Shown: in pieces, positions 34,942 through 42,644 of the stretch
Layout: every line of letters starts with the position of its first letter
Position numbering within the stretch: position 1 is the stretch's first letter
From: Thermoclostridium sp036562185
Lineage (GTDB): Bacteria; Bacillota; Clostridia; DSM-8532
Direction: 5' to 3'
Length of the DNA stretch: 64,000 nt
Assembly: GCA_036562185.1 (NCBI GenBank)
Contig: DATCKN010000036.1
Coordinates: forward strand, 62,001 to 126,000
Notes under the pieces: model-generated
Databases searched by the model: none
The model's input: only the letters and a program-made list of their open reading frames with translations
What the model was told of the DNA's origin: nothing
Translations under genes and position numbers: made by a program

Positions 34942-35421
34942 ATGTCTGTAACGGTAGTAGGTGTTTTCGACAGAGTGGACTATGCCGAGAAAGCAGCAAG
35001 GGAAATAAAAGAACGGGGACTTCGGACAGATGATATTTCAATAATAGTTAAAAACCGGGATGAAGGAGAAGGCCAAAAGGGAGAAGGCATGACCAATGAC
35101 AATATCTCCAATGGTGCTGTGACAGGAGGCATAATTGGTGGCCTTGCAGGTCTTCTGATTGGAGCAGGTATGGTTGCAATACCGGGATTGGGTATTATTG
35201 CGGCAGCAGGACCCATAACAGGACTAATTGGAGGAGCAGCTACAGGAGGAATAATTGGAGGACTAATTGATTTGGGAATTCCCGAACAGGAAAGCAGAAA
35301 ATATGAAAACGACATTCGCGAAGGAAAAGTTGTATTCACAATGAAAACTGATGACGATAAAGTGGATGACATACGAAATATTCTTCAAGCAAATGGTGCT
35401 GAACGCGTAAATACGCATTAA
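34942..35421 (+). CDS. YflT-domain general stress protein with glycine zipper
   Basis: A 159-aa protein. The N-terminal 50 residues match the YflT/GS17M domain of heat- and stress-induced proteins (SVTVVGVFDRVDYAEKAAREI). The middle is a hydrophobic Gly-rich stretch (about 60-115) with repeated GGIIGG units, a glycine zipper that may insert in membranes. The C-terminus returns to a soluble fold. GGAGG precedes the ATG. In Bacillus such proteins are SigB-controlled; the SigB module of this window makes that plausible here, but I found no clear SigB promoter. Confidence 0.82.
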   Translation: MSVTVVGVFDRVDYAEKAAREIKERGLRTDDISIIVKNRDEGEGQKGEGMTNDNISNGAVTGGIIGGLAGLLIGAGMVAIPGLGIIAAAGPITGLIGGAATGGIIGGLIDLGIPEQESRKYENDIREGKVVFTMKTDDDKVDDIRNILQANGAERVNTH

Positions 35422-35431
35422 GATACCGGTT

Positions 35432-35456
35432 GCAGGGCAGATAATTTTCTGCCCTG
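35432..35456 (+). terminator. Probable terminator after the YflT-domain gene
   Basis: CAGGGCAG pairs with CTGCCCTG around an ATAATTTT loop. The following T-run is short. Confidence 0.55.
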
Positions 35457-35498
35457 TATTTCTATACATAATTCCACATCTGAATAAACACACGAAAA

Positions 35499-35595
35499 TG
35501 TGTATAACTTATCCACAGCCGGGAAGTCAAATAAACATAGTTAGTCACAAAGTTATACACATTATCCACAGCTTTTTGGATTATATTGTGAATAA
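35499..35595. promoter_or_regulatory. Dense DnaA-box cluster
   Basis: Five exact matches to the DnaA box TTATNCACA lie in 97 bp: 35499-35507 (minus), 35509-35517 (plus), 35553-35561 (plus), 35562-35570 (plus) and 35587-35595 (minus). A one-mismatch site is at 35541-35549. Two pairs are nearly abutting. An AT-rich stretch follows (35600-35720). The cluster lies between the YflT gene and hpf. Known roles of such clusters outside oriC include DnaA titration and control of initiation; the gene context argues against oriC itself. Confidence 0.75.
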
Positions 35596-35763
35596 GTATT
35601 GTGTTATTTGTGGATTTTGATAGTTTGTCAGATTTATGTTAATTATGTTTTATGTATATTTATTTTGGGTAAAAAATAAGTAAGCTAAACTATTCATTAT
35701 CCGGTATTATTTTGTATAATATTGGATATAAACTTTCAATAAGGCCCGAAAGGAGTATGGGAT

Positions 35764-36294
35764 ATGAAGTTTAACGTGAACGGTAAAAACGTGAATGTTA
35801 CTGACGCATTAAAGGAAAAAGCCATTAAGAAGCTTGGCAAAATCGAAAAATTTTTCAAATCAGATGCAGAATGCAATATTACATTCAAGGTTGAAAAAAA
35901 TCGCCACATTTGTGAAGTTACCATCATATCAACGGGGCTTTTTATCAGGGCGGAAGAAACAACAAATGATATGTATGCTTCAATTGATATGGTAATAGAT
36001 AAATTGGAACGCCAGATAAGAAAAAATAAAACCAAGCTTGGCAAGAGAATCAGGCAGGAAAGTGTAATCCCCGATAACTTTGAAATAAAAGAGCCCATAG
36101 AAGAAGAGCAGACCTATAAAGTAGTAAAAAGCAAGCGTTTCGCCATAAAACCAATGAGTGTTGAAGAAGCAATTCTGCAGATGAACCTTTTGGGGCATAA
36201 CTTTTTTGTATTTTCAAATGCAGAGACCGAGGAAGTAAATGTTGTTTATAAGCGTAAGGACGGGAACTATGGATTAATTGAGCCTGAATTCTGA
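35764..36294 (+). CDS. hpf: Ribosome hibernation promoting factor, long form
   Basis: A 176-aa long-type HPF. The N-terminal domain (about 1-98) has the beta-alpha-beta-beta-beta-alpha fold that blocks mRNA and tRNA sites on the 30S subunit. A linker leads to a C-terminal dimerisation domain (about 118-176, ending VYKRKDGNYGLIEPEF) that joins two ribosomes into 100S particles. AAAGGAG precedes the ATG. The DnaA-box cluster lies 170 bp upstream, in its promoter region. Confidence 0.95.
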   Translation: MKFNVNGKNVNVTDALKEKAIKKLGKIEKFFKSDAECNITFKVEKNRHICEVTIISTGLFIRAEETTNDMYASIDMVIDKLERQIRKNKTKLGKRIRQESVIPDNFEIKEPIEEEQTYKVVKSKRFAIKPMSVEEAILQMNLLGHNFFVFSNAETEEVNVVYKRKDGNYGLIEPEF

Positions 36295-36376
36295 TTAAAA
36301 ATTATATTAAATTATTATTAAAAGGTAGTAAAAAACTAATATTGTGGTAAAATATAATTAGGGTAACGAAAATAAT

Positions 36377-36610
36377 ATGGTTTTGGTTGGTTTTCATTTT
36401 GTTGAATCCTCCTTAAAGAAGGAGCTGGAGATTTTGGAAAACAGGAAAATTGAACTTTCGGAACAGGATCTTCATATTATTGATATTTACTCGAAAAAGA
36501 ACTTGGCGGATACAATGCCACAGTTCGGAAACCCCGATTATGACTTTCTGAATCATACAACTGATATAGCAAGAGCAAAAAGTGTAAAAACCGATGATTT
36601 TTTACAATAG
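36377..36610 (+). CDS. Small protein of unknown function (77 aa or 58 aa)
   Basis: An open frame without recognised relatives, rich in charged residues (SEQDLHIIDIYSKKNLAD). The ATG at 36377 has a poor ribosome site. A TTG at 36434 has AAGGAG 9 nt upstream and would give 58 residues, and I find that start at least as likely. No membrane segment or motif is seen. It lies between hpf and a long hairpin terminator. It could be spurious. Confidence 0.4.
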   Translation: MVLVGFHFVESSLKKELEILENRKIELSEQDLHIIDIYSKKNLADTMPQFGNPDYDFLNHTTDIARAKSVKTDDFLQ

Positions 36611-36702
36611 GTATATTATCGGAAAGTAGGATAAAAGAAGTGGTTAAATTTCATTTTCGTTCCTTAATTAAAAGTAAATCACAAAGTTCATATATGTTGT
36701 TG

Positions 36703-36752
36703 AAAAGGCACTCAATTGAAATGATTGGCAATTTCATGTTGGTGCCTTTTTT
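36703..36752 (+). terminator. Long hairpin terminator upstream of the NUDIX gene
   Basis: AAAAGGCAC (36703-36711) pairs with GTGCCTTTT (36742-36750), and the inner GAAAT pairs with ATTTC. A T-run follows. It ends 78 nt before the NUDIX start. Confidence 0.8.
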
Positions 36753-36829
36753 GTTATTTCTCAATCCTGTTTGTTCTCTTGTTAATGGTACGGGCATCCG
36801 TATAACAATAAATGAAAGGGGTAATGGAT

Positions 36830-37258
36830 ATGATTTTGCGCGATTGTGCCGGAGGTGTTGTATTCTCCAGCAATCATAAGGTTTTCCTTCTAAAAAACGA
36901 AAAAGGGGAGTGGGTATTTCCAAAAGGGGTAATCAGGAACAATGAACTTCAAAGTGAAGTAGCTCTTAGAAGGGTAGCGGAAGAAGGCGGTATCAGTGCC
37001 ACTATCATTTCACCTGCGGGCAGAACAAATTATGAGTTTTTTTCTGTAACCAGGCAGCAGCCTGTATGTAATCGGATAACATGGTATATAATGCTGGCAG
37101 ACAGCGAAGATTATAAAATTGGTGAACCTGAGAAGTTTCAGGATGCCGGTTTCTTTACAGTAGAAGAAGCCATGGAGAAAATAACCTATAGTCAGGATCG
37201 CTCGTTACTTCACGTATCTTATCTTAAATTCAAGGAATTGACTCAGGTAGCAAGTTAA
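36830..37258 (+). CDS. NUDIX-family protein with altered NUDIX box
   Basis: A 142-aa NUDIX-fold protein. The box reads G-x5-E-x7-R-R-V-x-E-E-x-G, so the glutamate after the first Arg (equivalent to MutT Glu53) is Arg, while the EE pair is kept. Such enzymes hydrolyse nucleoside diphosphates linked to another group; the altered residue may lower or change activity. The start WVFPKG and the C-terminal segment are normal. Position 36830 gives AAAGGGG at 8 nt spacing; in-frame ATGs at 36812 and 36824 have poor spacing. Confidence 0.85.
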   Translation: MILRDCAGGVVFSSNHKVFLLKNEKGEWVFPKGVIRNNELQSEVALRRVAEEGGISATIISPAGRTNYEFFSVTRQQPVCNRITWYIMLADSEDYKIGEPEKFQDAGFFTVEEAMEKITYSQDRSLLHVSYLKFKELTQVAS

Positions 37259-37690
37259 TTAATTGAAAGAGTTTGAAAATAACGGGTTAGCCTGTTGGGT
37301 TCCCGATAAAATTGCATATTATAATAGAATTATTTCCGGGGGTAGTTTACTGGACTATCCCCCGGTATATAACAACGCATATAAACCATTTATGCTTAAT
37401 CGCAAAAGCAAATAAGCTTTTTATTTTCATGTTCATATCCCTATTTATTATTTGTCATGAACATATATTTTCTGATAGAATAATTGTTGACCAAAGAGCT
37501 GTTCAATTTTTGATCTTGCCAAAATGCCCGGAATAGAAGCCTGTTAAGCGGGATAAACGATAAATGCTCCGGTGGTTCAATTCCCGAACTGGGCTTTTGA
37601 TAATATGCTCATGGGTGTAATTAACAATATTTTTTATGACTGTATTTTGCTTCTGCATTTGCACAAGTGCTCGTTGAATGGAGTGGTCGG
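37259..37690. other. Intergenic region with hairpins, no gene seen
   Basis: About 430 bp between the NUDIX and YigZ genes. A strong hairpin (CCGGGGGTAGT with ACTATCCCCCGG, about 37336-37366) lies 80 nt after the NUDIX stop and may end that transcript although no T-run follows. A second hairpin (ATGTTCAT with ATGAACAT) lies near 37430-37465. Frames here lack ribosome sites and show no protein-like sequence. Confidence 0.4.
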
Positions 37691-38344
37691 GTGTACGACA
37701 GTATTCGTACTGTTTTAAGCAGTGGAAACGGAGAATATGAAGAAAAGCGTTCCAGGTTTTTGTCCTGGGTTTTTCCTGTGGCTTCAGAGGAAGACGTTTT
37801 TTCACATTTGGCACAGCTAAAGAAAAAATACTATGATGCAAGGCATCATTGCTATGCTTATATTATAGAAGGGGAAACAGAAATACAAAGGTTCAGCGAC
37901 GATGGTGAGCCTTCCGGAACAGCAGGCCTCCCGATACTTGAAGCAATTAAGAAAAAAGGCCTTACGAATGTGCTGGTTGTCGTTGTACGGTACTTCGGAG
38001 GTATACTTCTTGGCGCTTCAGGATTGGTAAGGGCATATGGTAAGGCTGCGGTATCAGCCCTTGACAATGCCAGGATAGTGACCAGAAAATTATGCTATGA
38101 AGCCTGTATACGGATGGATTATACTCTTTACGGGAGAATACGAAATTTTGTCGATTCCGGCAATATCCCGGTATATGACTCAAGCTTCACAAACATTGTT
38201 GAAATGGTTCTTATAGTCGAAGAAGAACGGAAAGAGAATTTCCAAAAGGAAGTGGTTGATATTACCGGCGGAAAGGCTGAAATAGTTTTTGACCGGAAGG
38301 TACATGCATACTTTGATGAAGATGGGAATTATGTAAGAACATAA
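37691..38344 (+). CDS. YigZ/IMPACT family protein
   Basis: A 217-aa protein of the UPF0029 (IMPACT/YigZ) family. The N-terminal domain has the signature RFSDDGEPSGTAGLPIL and VVVVRYFGGILLGASGLVRAY (given in two parts: VVVVRYFGG and LLGASGLVRAY). The C-terminal domain (about 140-217) is of the EF-G-V-like type. In eukaryotes IMPACT modulates Gcn2; the bacterial role is unclear, with translation or RNA-related functions proposed. GGAG lies 7 nt before a GTG at 37691; the upstream GTG at 37667 lacks a ribosome site. Confidence 0.9.
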   Translation: MYDSIRTVLSSGNGEYEEKRSRFLSWVFPVASEEDVFSHLAQLKKKYYDARHHCYAYIIEGETEIQRFSDDGEPSGTAGLPILEAIKKKGLTNVLVVVVRYFGGILLGASGLVRAYGKAAVSALDNARIVTRKLCYEACIRMDYTLYGRIRNFVDSGNIPVYDSSFTNIVEMVLIVEEERKENFQKEVVDITGGKAEIVFDRKVHAYFDEDGNYVRT

Positions 38345-38441
38345 GGCATCGATTTGTGAGATATCACAGTTGAAAATGTTTTTATGTCATGAGAGAATAT
38401 ACTGTGTTAATTTTAATTTGATATTTTTTTGAGGTGGTATT

Positions 38442-39176
38442 ATGTCAGGACATTCGAAGTGGAACAATATAAGGCATAAAAAAGAAAAAACAGACGCGCA
38501 GAAGGGGAAAATATTCACAAAATTAGGTAAAGAAATAGCTATGGCTGTGAAAGCAGGCGGACCGGATCCTAACTCGAATTCACGGCTTAAAGACGCAATA
38601 GCAAAAGCGAAAGCAAATAATATGCCAAATGACAACATAATGAGAAGCATTAAGAAGGCATCAGGTGATCAGATCGATGACAACTACGAAGAAATTGTTT
38701 ATGAAGGATATGGTCCGGGGGGAGTTGCCGTTATAGTAGAAACACTCACCGACAACAGAAACCGGACGGCAGGGGATATAAGACACCTGTTTGACAAATT
38801 TGGCGGTAACCTTGGAACAACCGGCTGCGTATCTTTTATGTTTGATAAAAGAGGACAGATAATAATTGAAAAAACAGAAAACATAAACGAAGACAATTTA
38901 ATGATGACTGCACTGGAAGCCGGTGCACTTGATGTGGTTGTTGAAGACGAATATTATGAGATAATTACCGATCCGCTGGATTTTTCAGTGGTAGCCGAAA
39001 CATTGGAGAAGGAAGGATACAAATTTGAAAACGCAGAGGTAGCGATGATTCCAAAGACAACCACCACATTAACCAATGAGGATATGATCGCCAACATGGA
39101 AAAACTAATTGACAGGCTGGAAGACCACGATGATGTGCAAAATATTTATCATAACTGGGAACAGGATGATGATTAA
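38442..39176 (+). CDS. YebC/PmpR family transcription or translation regulator
   Basis: A 244-aa protein with the unmistakable start SGHSKWNNIRHKKEKTDA and the central GYGPGGVAVIVETLTDN segment. The family has three domains with acidic surfaces. YebC proteins were first described as transcription regulators, and recent work on YebC relatives ties them to translation at proline-rich stretches. Which applies cannot be read here. GAGGTGG precedes the ATG. Confidence 0.95.
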   Translation: MSGHSKWNNIRHKKEKTDAQKGKIFTKLGKEIAMAVKAGGPDPNSNSRLKDAIAKAKANNMPNDNIMRSIKKASGDQIDDNYEEIVYEGYGPGGVAVIVETLTDNRNRTAGDIRHLFDKFGGNLGTTGCVSFMFDKRGQIIIEKTENINEDNLMMTALEAGALDVVVEDEYYEIITDPLDFSVVAETLEKEGYKFENAEVAMIPKTTTTLTNEDMIANMEKLIDRLEDHDDVQNIYHNWEQDDD

Positions 39177-39201
39177 ATTCTGAGATTTGGGAGAATAACA
39201 T

Positions 39202-39660
39202 ATGGAGAAGAAATCCTTGGACATTAATGCGATTAAAGAAATTATTCCCCACAGGTTTCCGTTTCTTCTTCTGGATAAAATAACAGAGGTGGAACTGGAA
39301 CCTGTGGTCAGAGCAGTCGGGATTAAGAACGTAACAATAAATGAGCCGTTTTTTCAGGGGCATTTCCCGTCCTACCCGGTAATGCCCGGCGTACTGATTG
39401 TTGAGGCATTGGCTCAAACCGCCTGTGTCGCAGGTATGATGATCGAGGAAAACAAGGGTAAAATCCCGTTGTTTACCGGTATTGAGGAAATGAAATTCAG
39501 AAGGCAGGTAGTGCCGGGAGACACGCTGAAACTTGAAGTTGAGTTTACTGCAATGCGCCGTGGCATGGGGAAGGCAAATGTACGTGCTTCTGTTCAGGAT
39601 CAGACAGCGGCAGAGGGTGTAATAAAGTTTGCAATCATTGAACCAAAAGGAAAAGAGTAG
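39202..39660 (+). CDS. fabZ: 3-hydroxyacyl-ACP dehydratase FabZ
   Basis: A 152-aa hot-dog fold enzyme of type II fatty acid synthesis that removes water from beta-hydroxyacyl-ACP. The catalytic His and Glu lie in GHFPSYPVMPGVLIVEALAQ. The other fab genes are not nearby, which is unusual as fabZ usually sits in the fab cluster, so it may be a second copy. The next gene starts 2 nt after its stop codon. Confidence 0.95.
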   Translation: MEKKSLDINAIKEIIPHRFPFLLLDKITEVELEPVVRAVGIKNVTINEPFFQGHFPSYPVMPGVLIVEALAQTACVAGMMIEENKGKIPLFTGIEEMKFRRQVVPGDTLKLEVEFTAMRRGMGKANVRASVQDQTAAEGVIKFAIIEPKGKE

Positions 39661-39662
39661 CT

Positions 39663-40367
39663 ATGCGAGTATTTGCCATATCTGATTTACATCTTTCCCT
39701 GGCCGAGGATAAACCCATGGATATTTTTGACCAGGTCTGGAAAGATTACATGAGGCGCATAAGGGAAAACTGGATTAGGATAGTCGGACAGGATGATTTG
39801 GTTTTGCTCCCGGGAGATTTGTCGTGGGCAATGTATCTTGAGAAATCAGACCCGGATTTTCTGTATATAGAATCGCTTCCCGGGAAAAAAATAATTTCAA
39901 AGGGAAATCACGATTATTGGTGGACAACCCACAGTAAATTGAATAAGTTTAAAGAAAGCTTGTCATTAAACAGCATTACATTTCTCCAAAACAATGCTTA
40001 TTTTTACAAAGACCTGGCCATAGTGGGCACCAGGGGTTGGAAGAATCCGGAAGAGGACGATTTTTCTGCCGAAGATGAGAAAATATACAATCGGGAACTG
40101 GAGAGGCTGAAATTATCATTGAAGCTAACCGATGGTTTTGACGGTTCCAGGGTTGCCATGCTCCATTACCCTCCTTTCTCAGCCAGAGGGAAACCTACAG
40201 GTTTTGTTGATGTTATGAAGAGCTTCAGGGTAAATATCTGTGTTTACGGGCATTTGCACGGCAAAAGCAGTAATATGGCAGTAGAAGGGCTTGTGGACGG
40301 GATAAGGTACCATTTGGTGTCAGCAGATTATTTGAAATTTGAACCGCTTTATATAGGTGAGTGGTAA
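39663..40367 (+). CDS. Calcineurin-like metallophosphoesterase
   Basis: A 234-aa soluble metallophosphoesterase with all metal-binding blocks: ISDLHLS, LPGDLSWAM, GNHDYWW, HYPPFS and YGHLHG. The substrate is unknown. It starts 2 nt after fabZ and its stop lies 11 nt before the GTG I choose for dnaX, so the three are probably one transcript. Confidence 0.92.
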   Translation: MRVFAISDLHLSLAEDKPMDIFDQVWKDYMRRIRENWIRIVGQDDLVLLPGDLSWAMYLEKSDPDFLYIESLPGKKIISKGNHDYWWTTHSKLNKFKESLSLNSITFLQNNAYFYKDLAIVGTRGWKNPEEDDFSAEDEKIYNRELERLKLSLKLTDGFDGSRVAMLHYPPFSARGKPTGFVDVMKSFRVNICVYGHLHGKSSNMAVEGLVDGIRYHLVSADYLKFEPLYIGEW

Positions 40368-40378
40368 AGGAACAAGGG

Positions 40379-42043
40379 GTGATTAAAACGTCGCATCAGG
40401 CATTATATCGGACATACAGGCCACAAACTTTTGATGATGTTGTAGAACAGCAGCATATCGTTACAACCTTAAAAAACGCTGTTATGTCGAAAAAGGTTGC
40501 TCATGCATATCTCTTTTGCGGTACCCGCGGCACAGGAAAAACCACCATGGCCAAAATATTTGCCCGTGCGGTGAATTGCCTGAATCCTGTCAACGGTAAT
40601 CCGTGCAACGAATGTGAAATATGCAGGGGAATTATCAACGGGACAATTCTTGATGTTGCCGAAATAGATGCTGCATCAAATAACAGCGTTGACAATGTAA
40701 GAAGTATAATTGATGAAGTTGTATATACTCCTACCAGAGCCTATAAAAAAGTGTATATTATTGATGAAGTGCACATGCTGTCAATAGGTGCCTTTAATGC
40801 GTTACTTAAAACACTGGAGGAACCCCCGGAACACGTAATATTTATATTAGCCACAACAGAGCCGCACAAACTGCCGGCTACCGTTCTTTCCCGGTGCCAG
40901 CGGTTTGATTTCAGGCGTATAACATCCAGGGGAATAGCAGAAAGGCTTATTAAGATCTCAAAAGAATGCAATGTAACCTTGTCTGAAGAGGCTGCCCTTT
41001 TTATTGCTTCTCTCAGCGAGGGAGCGTTAAGAGATGGCATTAGTATTCTTGATCAGTGTATCTCCACCGGAAATGACATGTTAGATCTGGGAAATGTCCA
41101 AAGAATAATTGGAGTTGCCCCGGGCACTGTAATAATAAATACCATAAAATTTCTTGCCGAACGGAATGGCAAAGAAGCAATTTCCCAAATTGAGCTGATT
41201 TTTTCAGAGGGCAAGGATCCCGGCCAGTTTGTCCATAATTTAATACGCTTCCTCAGGGATATTCTTGTTTTCAAAACCACTAACAACCTTGAGCATCTGT
41301 ACAGCGTAACCGAAGAAGAAAAAAAGGCAGTTCAATATTTCTCAGAAATAATTTCGATGGATTTTGGCCTTGCTGTAATACGTGAGCTGACCGATTTGGA
41401 AGCCGCGCTTAAATGGAGTTCAAGCCAGCGTATTCTGATTGAAACGGTATTTCTGCGCATTTGCTCCAGAGAGATGAATAACCCTGAGAAAGATTTGTCC
41501 GGACGCATAAGCCTTTTGGAGGAAAGAATACGGAGTATTGAAGAGATGATTCTTAAAGGCGGAATCAGCACTGCTAATTTAAATGAGAAAGCTTCAGCCG
41601 GTGAAAAAAAGGAGAGGAAGGCCCAGGACAAAAACTCCGGAAAGGCAGTGAAAAATGACACCGGGAATAATACAGAAAGTGCCGGAACCGATCATAAACC
41701 CGGTTTGAATCCATATCCGGAGTGGAATAATGTGCTGCGGGAACTGTCAAGCATTGGGCGCATGAAGCTTTATAGCAGTCTTATTGACACAGCTGCAGTA
41801 TTGGTTGATGAAAATACTGTTGGAATATATATAAGTGAAGATGATGAATTTAAAAACCGTGTCCTGAAAGAAAATGAGAACATCACGGCAATAACCGAAG
41901 CAATAAAAAGGTGCACCGGAGAAGACCTGAGGGTGGTAGTCCTAAGTTTAAAAAAAGAAAGTGAAGATGAGTCGCCGGTGCCTGAAAAAATCCTGGATTT
42001 TGTTAAGAGAAAAGGCTTAAAACTTGATATTATAGAGGGCTAG
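40379..42043 (+). CDS. dnaX: DNA polymerase III gamma/tau subunit
   Basis: A 554-aa clamp-loader subunit. The AAA+ domain starts with YRTYRPQTF, has Walker A (GTRGTGKTT), a zinc module with four cysteines (CLNPVNGNPCNECEIC), Walker B (IIDEVHML) and the sensor LKTLEEPPEH. The C-terminal third (from about 390) is the charged tau region. AAAGGA lies 7 nt before the GTG at 40379; an in-frame GTG at 40361 overlaps the previous gene. Unusually, recR and the YbaB/EbfC gene do not follow. Confidence 0.95.
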   Translation: MIKTSHQALYRTYRPQTFDDVVEQQHIVTTLKNAVMSKKVAHAYLFCGTRGTGKTTMAKIFARAVNCLNPVNGNPCNECEICRGIINGTILDVAEIDAASNNSVDNVRSIIDEVVYTPTRAYKKVYIIDEVHMLSIGAFNALLKTLEEPPEHVIFILATTEPHKLPATVLSRCQRFDFRRITSRGIAERLIKISKECNVTLSEEAALFIASLSEGALRDGISILDQCISTGNDMLDLGNVQRIIGVAPGTVIINTIKFLAERNGKEAISQIELIFSEGKDPGQFVHNLIRFLRDILVFKTTNNLEHLYSVTEEEKKAVQYFSEIISMDFGLAVIRELTDLEAALKWSSSQRILIETVFLRICSREMNNPEKDLSGRISLLEERIRSIEEMILKGGISTANLNEKASAGEKKERKAQDKNSGKAVKNDTGNNTESAGTDHKPGLNPYPEWNNVLRELSSIGRMKLYSSLIDTAAVLVDENTVGIYISEDDEFKNRVLKENENITAITEAIKRCTGEDLRVVVLSLKKESEDESPVPEKILDFVKRKGLKLDIIEG

Positions 42044-42644
42044 AATGATATAATAATTTTCTGTAAATTATTGCAAAACATATTGACAACACAATAGTTA
42101 AACTGATATAGTAAATTAAAGAACAGGAGCACAAAAACTGTTTCCTCTGATATGTATCTTTTTTGGTTTTTCAGTCCAATATATTACTAAGGGCTTTGCT
42201 AAATCCAGTTAATCATAAATATTACCCTATGAATACAATATAATTTAAATGTTTTGAGTTATGTCCGGGTTTTTGTGGTTTAATTGGTTGTTCAATTGGT
42301 ATAACGAGGCTCCGAATTGGGTTCACGCTCTTTAAAGATTACGGGTACATAATTCATAAACAGGCGGTGTGTGGGAACACATTCCTGATTGAAACGGTTT
42401 ATTTAAATTGCTTAACAATTTTTTGATTGTATTAATTTTCTGCGGGAAATATATTTTGGTATTCACAAAAGCCAAAATTTTTAATATGATCTAATATTAG
42501 TAAAAGAATTTTTTGATTATGCAGACCTGAGATATTCACTCTGATATAGTGGATAGTACAGGCGTTTCGTAGATAGTGAATTGGTTAATCAATAATACCA
42601 ATCAATATAGGTTTCAACTTTAAAACAAAATAAGGCGGTGTATC
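42044..42644 (+). promoter_or_regulatory. Long rho leader with promoter
   Basis: The 600-bp gap before rho has no convincing gene. A sigma-A promoter lies at its start: TTGACA (42083-42088), an 18-nt spacer and TATAGT (42107-42112), so the rho mRNA would have a leader of about 525 nt. Near its 3' end ATTCACT and AGTGAAT (about 42534-42584) can pair. Rho genes are often autoregulated through such leaders by Rho-dependent termination, and the long unstructured, U-rich stretches fit that. Confidence 0.6.

Noticed and set aside
35499..35720. The DnaA-box cluster as the chromosomal origin oriC
   Set aside because: No dnaA, dnaN, rpmH or gidA genes are nearby, as expected for oriC in Firmicutes. 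A titration or control site fits better.
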